Below are positions 43,479 through 54,000 of a stretch of 64,000 nt of DNA, in pieces. The notes beneath the pieces were generated by a model. The model made no database searches. It worked only from the letters and a program-made list of their open reading frames with translations, and was not told the DNA's origin. Origin of the DNA: Clostridia bacterium (lineage in GTDB: Bacteria > Bacillota > Clostridia > Oscillospirales > Acutalibacteraceae); assembly GCA_017451425.1 (NCBI GenBank), contig JAFSPP010000014.1, positions 1 through 64,000 of the forward strand, in the 5' to 3' direction. The first letter of the stretch is position 1, and the number at the start of each line of letters is the position of its first letter. Both the position numbers and the translations under genes were made by a program.

Positions 43479-45269
43479 TTACTTAAGCGGATTATTTTCG
43501 GAGTCCTTTTCCTCTTTCGGGGTCTCCTTGTCGTCCATATTTGCGTAACGCTTAATCTTCATCGTTGTGGTCTTGATGAACTCGTTGTCACGGAGCGTTA
43601 CTTTCTTTACGTTCTTATAATTCGGAAGTCTCTTGTTGAGGTCCTTGATAATCTCGTCAAAGAGACGCTCGAGCTCGCCGCCCGTGGGGGCGTCCTTGCC
43701 CTTCTCCGTATATTTCTTCTTTATTGCTTCGAAGTCGGGGAAAATCTTGGCCTCGACTATGGTCTCGTTCTCCTCTTCGTTGTCGAAGCCGACGACCATG
43801 GACTCGGCAATCAGAGGATTGTTGTTGAGGTGATACTCAATCTCCTCGGGATAGATATTCTTGCCGTTCTTCGTTACGATGACGTTCTTGATACGGCCGT
43901 GGATACGCAGGATTCCCTCTTCGTCCATTGAGCCGAGGTCACCGGTATGGAGGTAACCGAACTCGTCGATTGTCTCCTTTGTGAGCACGTCATCCTTATA
44001 GTAACCGAGCATTACGTTCGGACCTTTGACACAGATCTCACCTATTCCGTTGGAGTCCTCGTTGATGATTTTGACATCGAGTCCGGGGATGGGTTTGCCG
44101 ACGGAGTCAATCGTAAAGAGCTGGTCATGGTTGCAGGCTATGAGCGGAGCACACTCCGTCATGCCGTAGCCGATGTAGGATGTAATACCGAAGGTCTTGA
44201 AATCCTTTATGACTTCGGGACGTACCGCGGCCGCTCCTATAATAATAAGGCGCAGGCGGCCGCCGAAATTCTTCGTGATCTCCTCGAAGATACGGTCGTT
44301 CATGTTTACGCCTACGGCGTTTGTAGCCTCGGCAAGGATCTTACCGAAGGTGAGTTTGAGCCTTCCGCCCTTCTTCTCGGAGACGGCCTGCATTATACGG
44401 CCGTGGAACTTCTCGAGCATGAGAGGTACCGTGACGAAGATGGTGGGCTTGACCTCCTGAAGATTTCTCATCAGGTGCAGAAGGCTGTCGTTGAAAGCTA
44501 TGCAGGCGCCCATATAGAGAGGAATCAGAATGCCTTCCGTACACTCCATTGTATGGTGAATCGGGCATACCGAGAGATATTGGTCACCTGGGCCGCCTTT
44601 CGCGACCGAGCAGTTTGAAACTATTACGAAACAGATATTGGCCTGCGAGAGCATAACGCCCTTTGTGAGACCGGAAGTACCGGATGTGAAGCTGAGTACA
44701 GCCAGGGCATTCGGATCGATTTCAGCGCTTTTGTACTCGGCAACGCAGGGTGCGTTGTGCGAGAGTAGCTCATGGCCATGAGCCAGTAAATCGTGGAAGA
44801 GTATTGTGCCCGGCACGGCCTCTTTTCCCTCAAGAAGGACTATTTCAATTCCCTCGGGAAGTTCAGCCCTATGCTCTGAAATCTTTGAGTAGGACTTGTT
44901 GTCGACAAAGATGAGCTTGGTTTCTGAGACCTTGAGAATTGTGTTAATGTCCTCAAAATAGAGTTCCTTGTCTATGGGTACAACGATGCCCGAACCGATA
45001 TGCGCGGCAAGATATGTGAGAAGCCATTCGTATGAATTGCCACCCATTATCGCAACATTCTTTCTCGGCAGCCAGCCACGCTCCTGCATGGCGACACCGA
45101 GGGCATCTATCTCTGTACGAAACTGCGCGTATGTGACTTCGCTGTACTCACCATTCGGCTGTCTGAGTTTGAAGGCCGGCTCGTTCGCGAACTCCCTCGC
45201 GCTCTGATTCATCATGTCACGAAAATCGCGGATTTCCCTCATCTCATAAAGTGCTTTGTTGGTGTTCAT
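43479..45269 (-). CDS. AMP-forming acyl-CoA/acyl-ACP synthetase
   Basis: 596 residues. Adenylate-forming enzyme: SFTSGTSGLTKGVMLSQ is the AMP-binding motif; YGMTECAPLIACN and LHTGDLGSMDEEGIL are core motifs A5 and A7; GRIKNVIVTKNGKNIYPEEIE carries the C-terminal lysine. It resembles long-chain fatty acyl-CoA ligases (FadD/FAA group). It activates a fatty acid with ATP and CoA or a carrier. In this operon of cell envelope genes it may recycle membrane fatty acids; substrate is not shown. The start is 13 bases after the transpeptidase stop. Confidence 0.88.
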   Translation of the reverse strand: MNTNKALYEMREIRDFRDMMNQSAREFANEPAFKLRQPNGEYSEVTYAQFRTEIDALGVAMQERGWLPRKNVAIMGGNSYEWLLTYLAAHIGSGIVVPIDKELYFEDINTILKVSETKLIFVDNKSYSKISEHRAELPEGIEIVLLEGKEAVPGTILFHDLLAHGHELLSHNAPCVAEYKSAEIDPNALAVLSFTSGTSGLTKGVMLSQANICFVIVSNCSVAKGGPGDQYLSVCPIHHTMECTEGILIPLYMGACIAFNDSLLHLMRNLQEVKPTIFVTVPLMLEKFHGRIMQAVSEKKGGRLKLTFGKILAEATNAVGVNMNDRIFEEITKNFGGRLRLIIIGAAAVRPEVIKDFKTFGITSYIGYGMTECAPLIACNHDQLFTIDSVGKPIPGLDVKIINEDSNGIGEICVKGPNVMLGYYKDDVLTKETIDEFGYLHTGDLGSMDEEGILRIHGRIKNVIVTKNGKNIYPEEIEYHLNNNPLIAESMVVGFDNEEENETIVEAKIFPDFEAIKKKYTEKGKDAPTGGELERLFDEIIKDLNKRLPNYKNVKKVTLRDNEFIKTTTMKIKRYANMDDKETPKEEKDSENNPLK

Positions 45270-45281
45270 ATGAGTCCTCCG

Positions 45282-46073
45282 TTATTTCTTGTTCCAGGGA
45301 TTGTTCTTGTCGGGGTCTGTCGGATCCCATCCCTTGTTCGGGCTGTTTAAATCCATCTTCTTGAATTCGGGAACACCGAGCGGGCTCGGTGTGTCACTGT
45401 CATAAATAAAGACTATGCAGCGCCAGTCGATATTGTCATACATCCACTTGGCGTCGCCGGCTCTGAGCCTTACGCATCCGAGCGATGCAGCGGTTCCGAG
45501 TTTGTTGTACTCCTCGGACTCAAGTGAGCCCTTGTCCTGTGCGGTGTACGGAACGGAATGGAACCAGATCTGGTCCGTTATACGCAGGGTGTACTGCGCA
45601 TATGAGCCGTCAACCATCTTGAGCCATTCGTATTTGTCAGAAGTCTGGTAGGTGCCGAGAGGCGTCTCGCTGTCCCCGCCGATACCGACGGAGCACGGAA
45701 AGGCCTTAACCGCAACGGTGTACTCGTTGTTCGCGTCCTTCTCATAGATGGTTACGACGTTCATCTTTCTGTTTACGCCTACACAGTATTTATGATTCTT
45801 CGCATAGGCGGCGTCGGTCTCAAACGCTATGTCACGCTCATACGTGACGGTCTCCGTCGGAGCCTCCGTCGTGGTCTTTGTCGCAGCCTTTGAGGATGCC
45901 TCCTCCGCAGCCTTCTTCTTGTGGCTGTGGGAGATACAGCTGCTGAGAATGAGAACGAAGATGAGCAGAATAATGCCTATTCCGACCATCGTGGTTCTCC
46001 TGCGTCGCTGCATCATCAGCTGCCGCTTCGTCATATACTTGTTTTTATTGGTGTTTCTCGTGTACTTAGCCAT
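45282..46073 (-). CDS. L,D-transpeptidase (YkuD domain) with one membrane anchor
   Basis: 263 residues from ATG 46073 (GGAG eight bases upstream), overlapping the end of murC by eight bases. A basic N-terminus is followed by one membrane segment (about residues 29-45 from this start) and a Thr/Ala-rich linker. The YkuD catalytic motif is intact: WFHSVPY, then LGTAASLGCVRLRAGDA with the nucleophilic Cys. It makes 3-3 cross-links in peptidoglycan or attaches proteins to it outside the membrane, which fits its place behind murC. Confidence 0.9.
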   Translation of the reverse strand: MAKYTRNTNKNKYMTKRQLMMQRRRRTTMVGIGIILLIFVLILSSCISHSHKKKAAEEASSKAATKTTTEAPTETVTYERDIAFETDAAYAKNHKYCVGVNRKMNVVTIYEKDANNEYTVAVKAFPCSVGIGGDSETPLGTYQTSDKYEWLKMVDGSYAQYTLRITDQIWFHSVPYTAQDKGSLESEEYNKLGTAASLGCVRLRAGDAKWMYDNIDWRCIVFIYDSDTPSPLGVPEFKKMDLNSPNKGWDPTDPDKNNPWNKK

Positions 46074-47466
46074 TGGTCTTCTCCTCATAAGTCTTGGCCA
46101 TATACTGCGCGGCCTTGTAGATGTCTCCGCAGCCCAGGGTGATGATTAAATCGCCCGGTTCAGCCTTTGACATGACATAGTCTGCGACTTCCTTCTGAGT
46201 CTCATACCAGACGCTTCCGGGAATCAGCTTTGCAAGCTGTGATGTATAGACACCGTCCGTGTTGACTTCGCGCGAGCCCATGATTTCCGTCATAACGGCG
46301 TAGTCGGGAATTGAGAGGGCTTCGGCAAAGGCCTTCATATGTGTCTTCGTACGGGAATAAGTAAACGGCTGGAAAACTGCCCAGACGTGTTTGTAACCCA
46401 TTGTCATGACGGCAGAGAGTGTGGCTTTCAGCTCCGTCGGATGATGAGCATAGTCATCCGCGATGGTTATGCCGTCAAACTCTCCGAGCACCTCAAAGCG
46501 CCTGCCCGCTCCCCTGAAGTTGCCTATGGTCTTCGCTATGGCATCCATACCGATGCCGTTCTCGATGGCAACCGCCACTGCGGAGAGAGCGTTGAGCACG
46601 TTGTGCTTGCCGGGGATATTCAATGCGACATGTCCGATACGCTTGCCGTATGCAATGATGTCGAACTCGGGGAATGCTCCCCTGTTGTATGTGATGTTTT
46701 CAGCTGTGTAATCGTTTGAGGGATCAAAGCCGAAGGTGATGAATTTCTTTCCTTCCTTCGAAGTCATATTCTCAATGGCTCTGACCGTATTTGCGTCATC
46801 GCCGTTGTAAACGATGAGGTTTGTCGTCATATCCGCAAACTTCGTGAATGAACGGATGGAGTTCTCGATGGTTCCGAAGTATTCCATGTGGTCATTGTCG
46901 ATGTTCAGGATAATCGCGGTGTCCGGCGCAAGTTCCAGGAAGGTGTCTTTGAACTCGCAGGCCTCACAGACCATTGTCTGCGAAGAGCCAAAGCGGCCGT
47001 GGCTGTCGATGAGCGGAAGGCGTCCGCCTATGACAAGTGTCGGGTCGGCGCCGTTCTCAAGCAGCAGCTGCGACAGCAGCGAAGTCGTTGTCGTCTTGCC
47101 GTGTGTTCCGCAGACGCCTATACAGTTGTCATACATACGTGAAACGGCGCCGAAGAGTATTGCGCGTTCGACGCACGGCACGCCCGAGGCCTTCGCGGCC
47201 TCCAGTTCCGGGTTGCCCGGAAGTATGGCATTGGTATAGACGATGAGTTCCGGTTTAAACTGTTCGAGATTCTCCGGAACCTGCTCCATATTTATGACCG
47301 CACCGAGTGTGCGGAGTTTATTGATGTTATCACCAGGATTGTTGTCGGAACCCGTGAGCGTGTACCCCTTGGCTATGAGAATTTCGGCCAGAGGACACAT
47401 ACCGGAACCGCCTATTCCGATAAAGTGAATTCTGTTTATTTTTCCAAGCAAATCATCGATATGCAT
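46066..47466 (-). CDS. murC: UDP-N-acetylmuramate--L-alanine ligase
   Basis: 466 residues from ATG 47466, with GGGGG upstream. Adds L-Ala to UDP-MurNAc with ATP. HFIGIGGSGMCPLAEIL is the UDP-binding glycine motif; GTHGKTTTTSLL the ATP loop; IADDYAHHPTEL is characteristic of MurC/Mpl. Length suits MurC. It heads the operon that goes on to the L,D-transpeptidase, acyl ligase, DUF5696 lipoprotein, lepA and hemW. A TATAAT (47507-47512) stands about 40 bases upstream. Confidence 0.95.
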   Translation of the reverse strand: MHIDDLLGKINRIHFIGIGGSGMCPLAEILIAKGYTLTGSDNNPGDNINKLRTLGAVINMEQVPENLEQFKPELIVYTNAILPGNPELEAAKASGVPCVERAILFGAVSRMYDNCIGVCGTHGKTTTTSLLSQLLLENGADPTLVIGGRLPLIDSHGRFGSSQTMVCEACEFKDTFLELAPDTAIILNIDNDHMEYFGTIENSIRSFTKFADMTTNLIVYNGDDANTVRAIENMTSKEGKKFITFGFDPSNDYTAENITYNRGAFPEFDIIAYGKRIGHVALNIPGKHNVLNALSAVAVAIENGIGMDAIAKTIGNFRGAGRRFEVLGEFDGITIADDYAHHPTELKATLSAVMTMGYKHVWAVFQPFTYSRTKTHMKAFAEALSIPDYAVMTEIMGSREVNTDGVYTSQLAKLIPGSVWYETQKEVADYVMSKAEPGDLIITLGCGDIYKAAQYMAKTYEEKTNG

Positions 47467-47506
47467 GAACTGCCCCCAAAAAGACATTAATTAAATATAC
47501 TTAAAC

Positions 47507-47512
47507 ATTATA
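47507..47512 (-). promoter_or_regulatory. -10 box upstream of murC operon
   Basis: TATAAT on the minus strand in an A/T-rich region; the -35 is weak (TTTATT). Confidence 0.4.
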
Positions 47513-47602
47513 CAACACCTCAGTAAGAAAATAAACTAATATTTGTACACAATTATATTTTGGATGTCCCATTATTTACTCGCAGAAAATCCGCAAATAT
47601 GG

Positions 47603-47608
47603 TAGAAT
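47603..47608 (+). promoter_or_regulatory. Extended -10 upstream of addB
   Basis: TAGAAT preceded by TGG, 30 bases before the addB start; no good -35. Confidence 0.35.
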
Positions 47609-47637
47609 AAACGCATATCATCTGAAAGGATCACGAA

Positions 47638-50600
47638 ATGCTGAATCTTGTTCTAGGCCGTGCAGGCACAGGCAAAACCGAATATGTCAGAAATCTGCTC
47701 TGCGAAAAGGCAAAGTCCGGAAACGACAGGCTCCTGCTCATCGTTCCCGAACAGTTCTCCTATTCCTGTGAGCGCGCTGTTCTCGAGACGCTCGACACAA
47801 AGTCCGCTCAGAACATAGAAATACTCAGCTTCACACGTCTCGCTGACTTCGTAAACCGCAAAGTCGGCGGCATTAACGGAGCCGTCCTCGATGACGCCGA
47901 TGAGGTCATCCTCATGCTCCATACACTAAACGACATACAGGACAAACTGACCTTCTACAAGCGTCAGGCCATGAAGACATTTTTTGCCGAGGACCTCATC
48001 GTCCTCTTCTCGGAATTCCGCAAGGAATGCGTGACGACTGAGATTCTTCAGACTGCCGCCTCAAAGTCGGCAAATGCCACACTTAAGGCAAAACTGACAG
48101 ACCTCGCCTTAATCTTTGAGCGCTACACGGCCATTCTTGAGGAGAACAGCCTGACCAACGCTGACCTGACCGTCTATCAGGTAATCAATGCTCTCTGTGA
48201 GAACGATATTTTCAGCAAATATACAATCTGCATCGACGCATTCAAAGGCTTCACAGGCCAGGAACTTGAAATAATCAAATTGCTTGAGGCACAGGCAGAC
48301 GACCTGTATATCTCCCTCTGTGCCGACCCGGACTTCCTTGACAAAGATGATCCCTCCATGATCTTCGGCGCAGTCAGGGCGACAATAGCGAGCATTAAAA
48401 GTGTATGTAAAGAGAAGCCCAATATCATCGCACTGAAAGAGCAGCACCGCTTCAAGCGCGATTCTCTCGCCTTCATTGAGAAAGAAATCTTCACTGCGAG
48501 TGAAGCGAAGTTCGAAGAGAAAACAGATGACATTGTCCTCTTCTCCGCCGAGACAAAATACGACGAGTGCAACTTCATCGCCGCGAGCATACGAAAGCTC
48601 ATGCGCGAAAAAGAGATGCGCCTTCGCGACATTGCAATAATTACCCGGACCGAGGACGACTACAGAACTGATCTCGTGGCTGCCCTCGCCCGCTACGGTG
48701 TCCCCGTCTTCACTGACGAACGACAGCCTCTGAACAATCAGCCGATAATCGTTCTCTGCAAATCCCTCCTGAGTTTAATGATGAGCAGAGAGCTTCGGAC
48801 GAACGATATTTTAACCTTCCTGAAGACCGGTTTTTCTCCCCTCACCGAGGAAGAAGCCGCGGACCTGGAAAACTATGTTTTTACCTGGAATATCAAGGGA
48901 AAAGAGTGGGAATCTCCGTTCACGGGCGACCCGAACGGAGATGTCAGAGAGAAGGACGAGGAAGCCATAAACCGCATAAATACGTCGCGTGAGACCATCC
49001 TGTCCGAACTTGCCTACCTGAGAAACGGTTTAGACACAAAGAACGGCAAGAACTGTAAAGCAAAACCGCTTTACATCTCTGAAAAACTCTTCAATTTCCT
49101 TCAGAAGGAATACATAAAAACCAAGTTCAGAAACTACGCCGCCTCACTCAATGAGGCAGGCTTCTCAGAGCTCGCCGCGGAACAGAATCGTATATGGGAA
49201 TTCCTCGTTACCATCCTCAACAAGCTCGCCGTCATTCAGGGCGAGTATGAGATTACTCTCGAGATGTACAACGAACTCTTCTGCGCCGCCTGCGACATGG
49301 CAACGCTCGGAACTCTCCCCCACGGTCTCGATGAGATAACCATAGGTTCAGCCGACAGGACAAGACTCTCTAACCCGAGAGTTGTCTTTGTCTGCGGCGT
49401 CGTCGAAGGCGAGTTCCCGAAGAACATCTCCACAAGCAGCCTGCTTACCGGCAGCGACCGCGTACAGCTGCGCGAGAAACTCGGGGTCGAGCTCTCTCTT
49501 CCGAACGACCTCGCGGCCTGTGACGAGCGCTTCATAGCCTACTCTGCCGTCACATCCGCTACAGAAAAGCTCATTATTACATACCATCAGAAGAAGGGCG
49601 CGGAAGAGCCGCTCTCCCCCTCGCCCCTCTTTGAAGACATTAAGAACCGCTTTGACGAAAAAATCGTTGAAGACATTCTTCTGGACCAGAGTGAGACGGA
49701 TGCCTACTACTACAGCGAAACAAAGGACTCCGCCTTCTCAACATATGCCTCGGGCTACTGCAAGCGTTCAAAGAACAATGTCGAGGAGTACAACACCATC
49801 AAAGCCGTGCTCGACGAAACTCCCGGCTACGACGAGCGCCTCCGTGCACTTGAGACAGTAATCAATAAGAAACCGCAGATATTTGAGGACAAAGAGGTTG
49901 CGAGAGAACTCTTCGGCCGCAACATAGGCATGTCCGCCTCGCGCGCCGAAACCTTCTACAACTGCCCTTTCCAGTACTTCTGCAAATATGGTCTCAAGGT
50001 CTATCCCAGAAAGAAAGTCGCTGTCAACAACCTCATCCGCGGCTCGGCCGTTCACCATGTTCTCGAGTATATTGTCAGAGAATATAAAACCGGTATAGTA
50101 ACTCTCACAAAAGACGAACAGGCAAAACTCGTCGAGAAATACTTAAACCACTATCTCGAGGAGAACAACATAACCGAAATCTCAAAAGATCCCCGCTTCA
50201 AGCACGAGTTCAAGGACATCTGCCGTCAGGTTCTCTCCGTCCTTGAACGCATGATTGAGGAGTTCAGGGTTTCTGATTTCATCCCTGAAAAGTTTGAAAG
50301 CGATATAGTCTACGAACTCAAAGTGCCTGACGGTACAACCTTAAAACTGCGCGGCAACATTGACCGCGTTGACACATATGAAAAAGACGGCAACACATAC
50401 ATACGCGTTGTCGACTATAAGACCTATGTCAAGGAATTCCGGCTTGACCATGTCCTTGCCGGCCTCAACATGCAGATGCTCATCTACCTCTTCGCAGAAA
50501 GAGAGGCGGACGATTCCGTCACCCCTGCCGGCATCCTCTACTACAATGCCGGCGACGCATCGCTGAGTGCCAAAAGAAGAGATATCTCCGAGGAAGAAAA

Positions 50601-51000
50601 ACTTAAGCAGCGAATAGGGAACAAGAAGAGCAGCGGTCTTTTCTTAAAAGACACCGATGTCTTAAACGCCATGGAAAACGATGGCCAGGAGCGCTTCTAC
50701 AAGTTCTTCAAAGGTGGTGTTCCCCTTGACAATATCGTATCGGCTGAAGAGATGGGCAAGGTCAAAGAGATGGTTGACGACAACCTGATTAGAATGGCAC
50801 TCGCCCTTCACGACGGATTCATTGCCGTAAACCCCGTTATGGAAGAAACAGATAAGACCAAGCCCATAACCGGCTGCAAATACTGTGATTACGCAAATGT
50901 CTGCGGATTCGAAGGTGAAAGCTACCTTGTCCGCGACATAAGCAAACAGCTTACAAACGCAGAAGTATTTGAAAGATTGGACGGTGATGCAGATGACTAA
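47638..51000 (+). CDS. addB: ATP-dependent helicase/nuclease subunit B
   Basis: 1120 residues. AddAB resects double-strand breaks for RecA, replacing RecBCD. N-terminal Walker A GRAGTGKTEYVRN; an inactivated UvrD-like helicase core; a C-terminal RecB-type nuclease domain with VVDYKTY near residue 940. Four cysteines of the [4Fe-4S] staple are present: one in FYNCPFQYF near 780 and three in GCKYCDYANVCGF near 1080. AAAGGATCACGAA lies before the ATG. addA begins within its last eight bases. Confidence 0.95.
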   Translation: MLNLVLGRAGTGKTEYVRNLLCEKAKSGNDRLLLIVPEQFSYSCERAVLETLDTKSAQNIEILSFTRLADFVNRKVGGINGAVLDDADEVILMLHTLNDIQDKLTFYKRQAMKTFFAEDLIVLFSEFRKECVTTEILQTAASKSANATLKAKLTDLALIFERYTAILEENSLTNADLTVYQVINALCENDIFSKYTICIDAFKGFTGQELEIIKLLEAQADDLYISLCADPDFLDKDDPSMIFGAVRATIASIKSVCKEKPNIIALKEQHRFKRDSLAFIEKEIFTASEAKFEEKTDDIVLFSAETKYDECNFIAASIRKLMREKEMRLRDIAIITRTEDDYRTDLVAALARYGVPVFTDERQPLNNQPIIVLCKSLLSLMMSRELRTNDILTFLKTGFSPLTEEEAADLENYVFTWNIKGKEWESPFTGDPNGDVREKDEEAINRINTSRETILSELAYLRNGLDTKNGKNCKAKPLYISEKLFNFLQKEYIKTKFRNYAASLNEAGFSELAAEQNRIWEFLVTILNKLAVIQGEYEITLEMYNELFCAACDMATLGTLPHGLDEITIGSADRTRLSNPRVVFVCGVVEGEFPKNISTSSLLTGSDRVQLREKLGVELSLPNDLAACDERFIAYSAVTSATEKLIITYHQKKGAEEPLSPSPLFEDIKNRFDEKIVEDILLDQSETDAYYYSETKDSAFSTYASGYCKRSKNNVEEYNTIKAVLDETPGYDERLRALETVINKKPQIFEDKEVARELFGRNIGMSASRAETFYNCPFQYFCKYGLKVYPRKKVAVNNLIRGSAVHHVLEYIVREYKTGIVTLTKDEQAKLVEKYLNHYLEENNITEISKDPRFKHEFKDICRQVLSVLERMIEEFRVSDFIPEKFESDIVYELKVPDGTTLKLRGNIDRVDTYEKDGNTYIRVVDYKTYVKEFRLDHVLAGLNMQMLIYLFAEREADDSVTPAGILYYNAGDASLSAKRRDISEEEKLKQRIGNKKSSGLFLKDTDVLNAMENDGQERFYKFFKGGVPLDNIVSAEEMGKVKEMVDDNLIRMALALHDGFIAVNPVMEETDKTKPITGCKYCDYANVCGFEGESYLVRDISKQLTNAEVFERLDGDADD

Positions 51001-54000
51001 ATGGACCGGCCCCCAGCGCAAGGCCATTGAAGCCAGAGGTGAAGCCATCGTAGTCAGCGCAGCTGCAGGCTCCGGCAAGACCACCGTTCTCATACAGCGC
51101 ATAATTGAAATGGTAATAAATAAAGAGTGCACAATCGACAGAATGCTGATTGTCACCTTCACGCGCGCTGCAACTGCCGAGATTCGCTCAAGGCTCGCCA
51201 CTGCCATTACTGACGCCCTGAAAAAGGACCCGGACAACACCGAACTAATAAAACAGCAGATGCTCGTCCCCTCCGCGCACATCTACACAATGGACGCCTT
51301 CTGCTCAAACTTTGTCCGTGAAAACTTTGAGACCCTGGGCCTCACGCCCGACTTCAAAGTTCTCGATGAGGGTATGGCCCCCATCTACATTGCTGAGGCC
51401 TTAAACAACACTCTCGACAAATATTTCAGCGAGGACAGCGAGGAGTTCAGGCAGCTTCGTATGCTCCTCACGGAGAAGGGTTACAAGAGCACCACCCTCG
51501 AAAAGACCATAAAAGAAATATATGAAAAAAGCCGTGCCTATGCAGATCCTCAGGCAGCCTTAAAGAACGCTCTGTCATACTATGAATATGACGGACCGGT
51601 CGAGGATTCCCCGGCAGTAAAAGCTTTCGTTACATATTTCCTCGACTATACCGACTACCTTATTGACGGCATAAAGCACGGAATGGAATTCTTTGAAAGC
51701 GACCCGGAAATACTGACCAACAGCAACTGTGAACACAACTACTCAGTTCTGAAAACCGAGCTTCCGATCTATGAAGATTTCCGTGACGCGGTAAGCAGGG
51801 CTGACTTTGAAAAAGCCTTTTCCTTAAAGGACACTTTCAGATTCGGCAGCTGGCAGGTAAGCAAATACAACGGCACAGACTTTGATTTTTATGCCACACA
51901 GCAATACAGGGAAGCCCTCAAGAAGCTCATGAAAGGAGAAAAAGATCCTTTCAGCACAGACTGTATCACATGGACGCATTTCCTTGAAAAAGATATAAAG
52001 ACGGGACTTCCGCTGCTTAAGACGCTCATCAAGGCGGTAAACGACTTCGAAGCGGAATATAAAAAACTGAAAAGTGATAAAAACCTCATAGACTTTTCGG
52101 ACATGCAGCACTACGCCTATGACCTGCTGTATAACAAGGACGGAAGCAAGTCCGACAAAGCGAAAGATCTCGCCGAAAGTTTCGACCAGATTCTCATAGA
52201 TGAGTATCAGGACACCACCGACCTTCAGGACAAAATCTTCTCCGCGGTTTCAAGAGATGAGAAGAATCTGTTCATTGTCGGCGACATAAAGCAGAGCATC
52301 TATGGTTTCCGTAATGCCATGCCAGAGCTTTTCCTGTACAAGAAGGAAAACTATCCCCGTTCTCTTCATCTCGGTGAGAACTTCAGAAGTACATACGGCA
52401 TTATCGACTATGTAAACTTCGTCTTCTCACAAGTAATGACAAAGACCTGCGGAGACATTGATTACCGCAATGAAGATGAAAAGCTCATATACGGCGGAGA
52501 AGAAAAAGACAAGGACTTAAACCGCGGCGATGTAGAACTTCACGTTTTCGGAGACAGCCCTTATCATGTTGCTCAGAAGGAATCCGCCTTCGTCGCGAAA
52601 TTCATCACAGAGCGCATGGCTGAAGACGAGAATCTCTCCTACTCGGACTTTGCAATTCTGCTCAGAAAAACAGCTTACGGAGTGGGTCAGACCTATGCAG
52701 CAACGCTCAGTGACGCAAATATACCGGTCCTGTTCGCGGGAGATGAGGATTTCTTTGAAACAGCAGACACAAGAATTGTTCTGTCACTTCTCCATGTAAT
52801 TGACAATCCCGTTCAGGATATTCATCTGCTCGCAGTTTTAATGTCCCCCATCTTCAATTTCTCGGCGGACAAAGTTGCCGCAATCAGAGCAAAGGGAAAG
52901 AACAAGGATCACTCCCTTTACGCTAACCTGTTAAGCGAAGAAAAAGACGACGAGGAAGTTAAGAAAGTTCTCGACACCATCCGTCTTTACAGACAACTCT
53001 CCGTCGCCATGCCCGTAGGTGAGCTCATCAGGAAGATATATGATGACACCCTCCTGCCGAGCATTGTCGCTTCAATGCCAAACGGAATATCACGCCAGGC
53101 AAACCTTATGCTCCTGAGTGATTATGCTGACGGCTACGAACAAAACACTGAAATAGGCATTGGCAGTTTCGTCAGATTCCTGGACAGCTTGCTTGAAAAC
53201 GACCTGAGTCTTAAGACAGCATCGCTCACTGCAGGTAAGACAGATGCCGTAAAAATAATGACCATTCATAAGAGCAAAGGCCTGCAGTTCAAGTACTGTA
53301 TTGTGCCGGGACTGAATACCGCCTTCAAAAACGAATCTCATAACATACAGTTCGGACACGATATGGTTATGGGCATCAAGGCGCTGGACAAAGAGACCGG
53401 AGACCTTTTACCGTCTTTCATCAATGAACTGATGAAAATCGAACGCAGCAGGATTGAAACAGCAGAGGCGCTCCGCGTCCTCTATGTGGCAATGACAAGA
53501 GCGAAGGAAAAACTCATTCTGATAGGAAGCACAAATCTTGCAAAAGCTTCAAATATGAAGAATTTCATTCCGGATCTGCGTGAAAACAACACCCTGTATC
53601 CGCAAATGATAATGAATGCAAAGGACCCGCTTCAGATTCTGCTGGCAGCGACTTTCCATCATACAAACGCCTCTCCTCTGCTGCATGAAACCGATATCAA
53701 ATATCCGACAATAACTACCGAGACACCCATTTACTGCGAAGTCCATCACGATCCCGAGGAGACGGAGCAGGAAATTGAAACAGAGCAGCTGTCAACTGCG
53801 GTTGATAAGGATATGCTTGAAGAACTGAAGAAGCGCATGGAATATGAGTACCCTTATCTTGCGCTGGCAACGGTACCGACAAAAAGGTCTGCGTCAGCTA
53901 CGGAGGCAGCGGGCTTTGATGCGAGATACTTCGCGACTGCAATACCGGAGTTTATGCTTCAGAGAGGTCTTACGGCCGCACAGATAGGCACATGCCTGCA

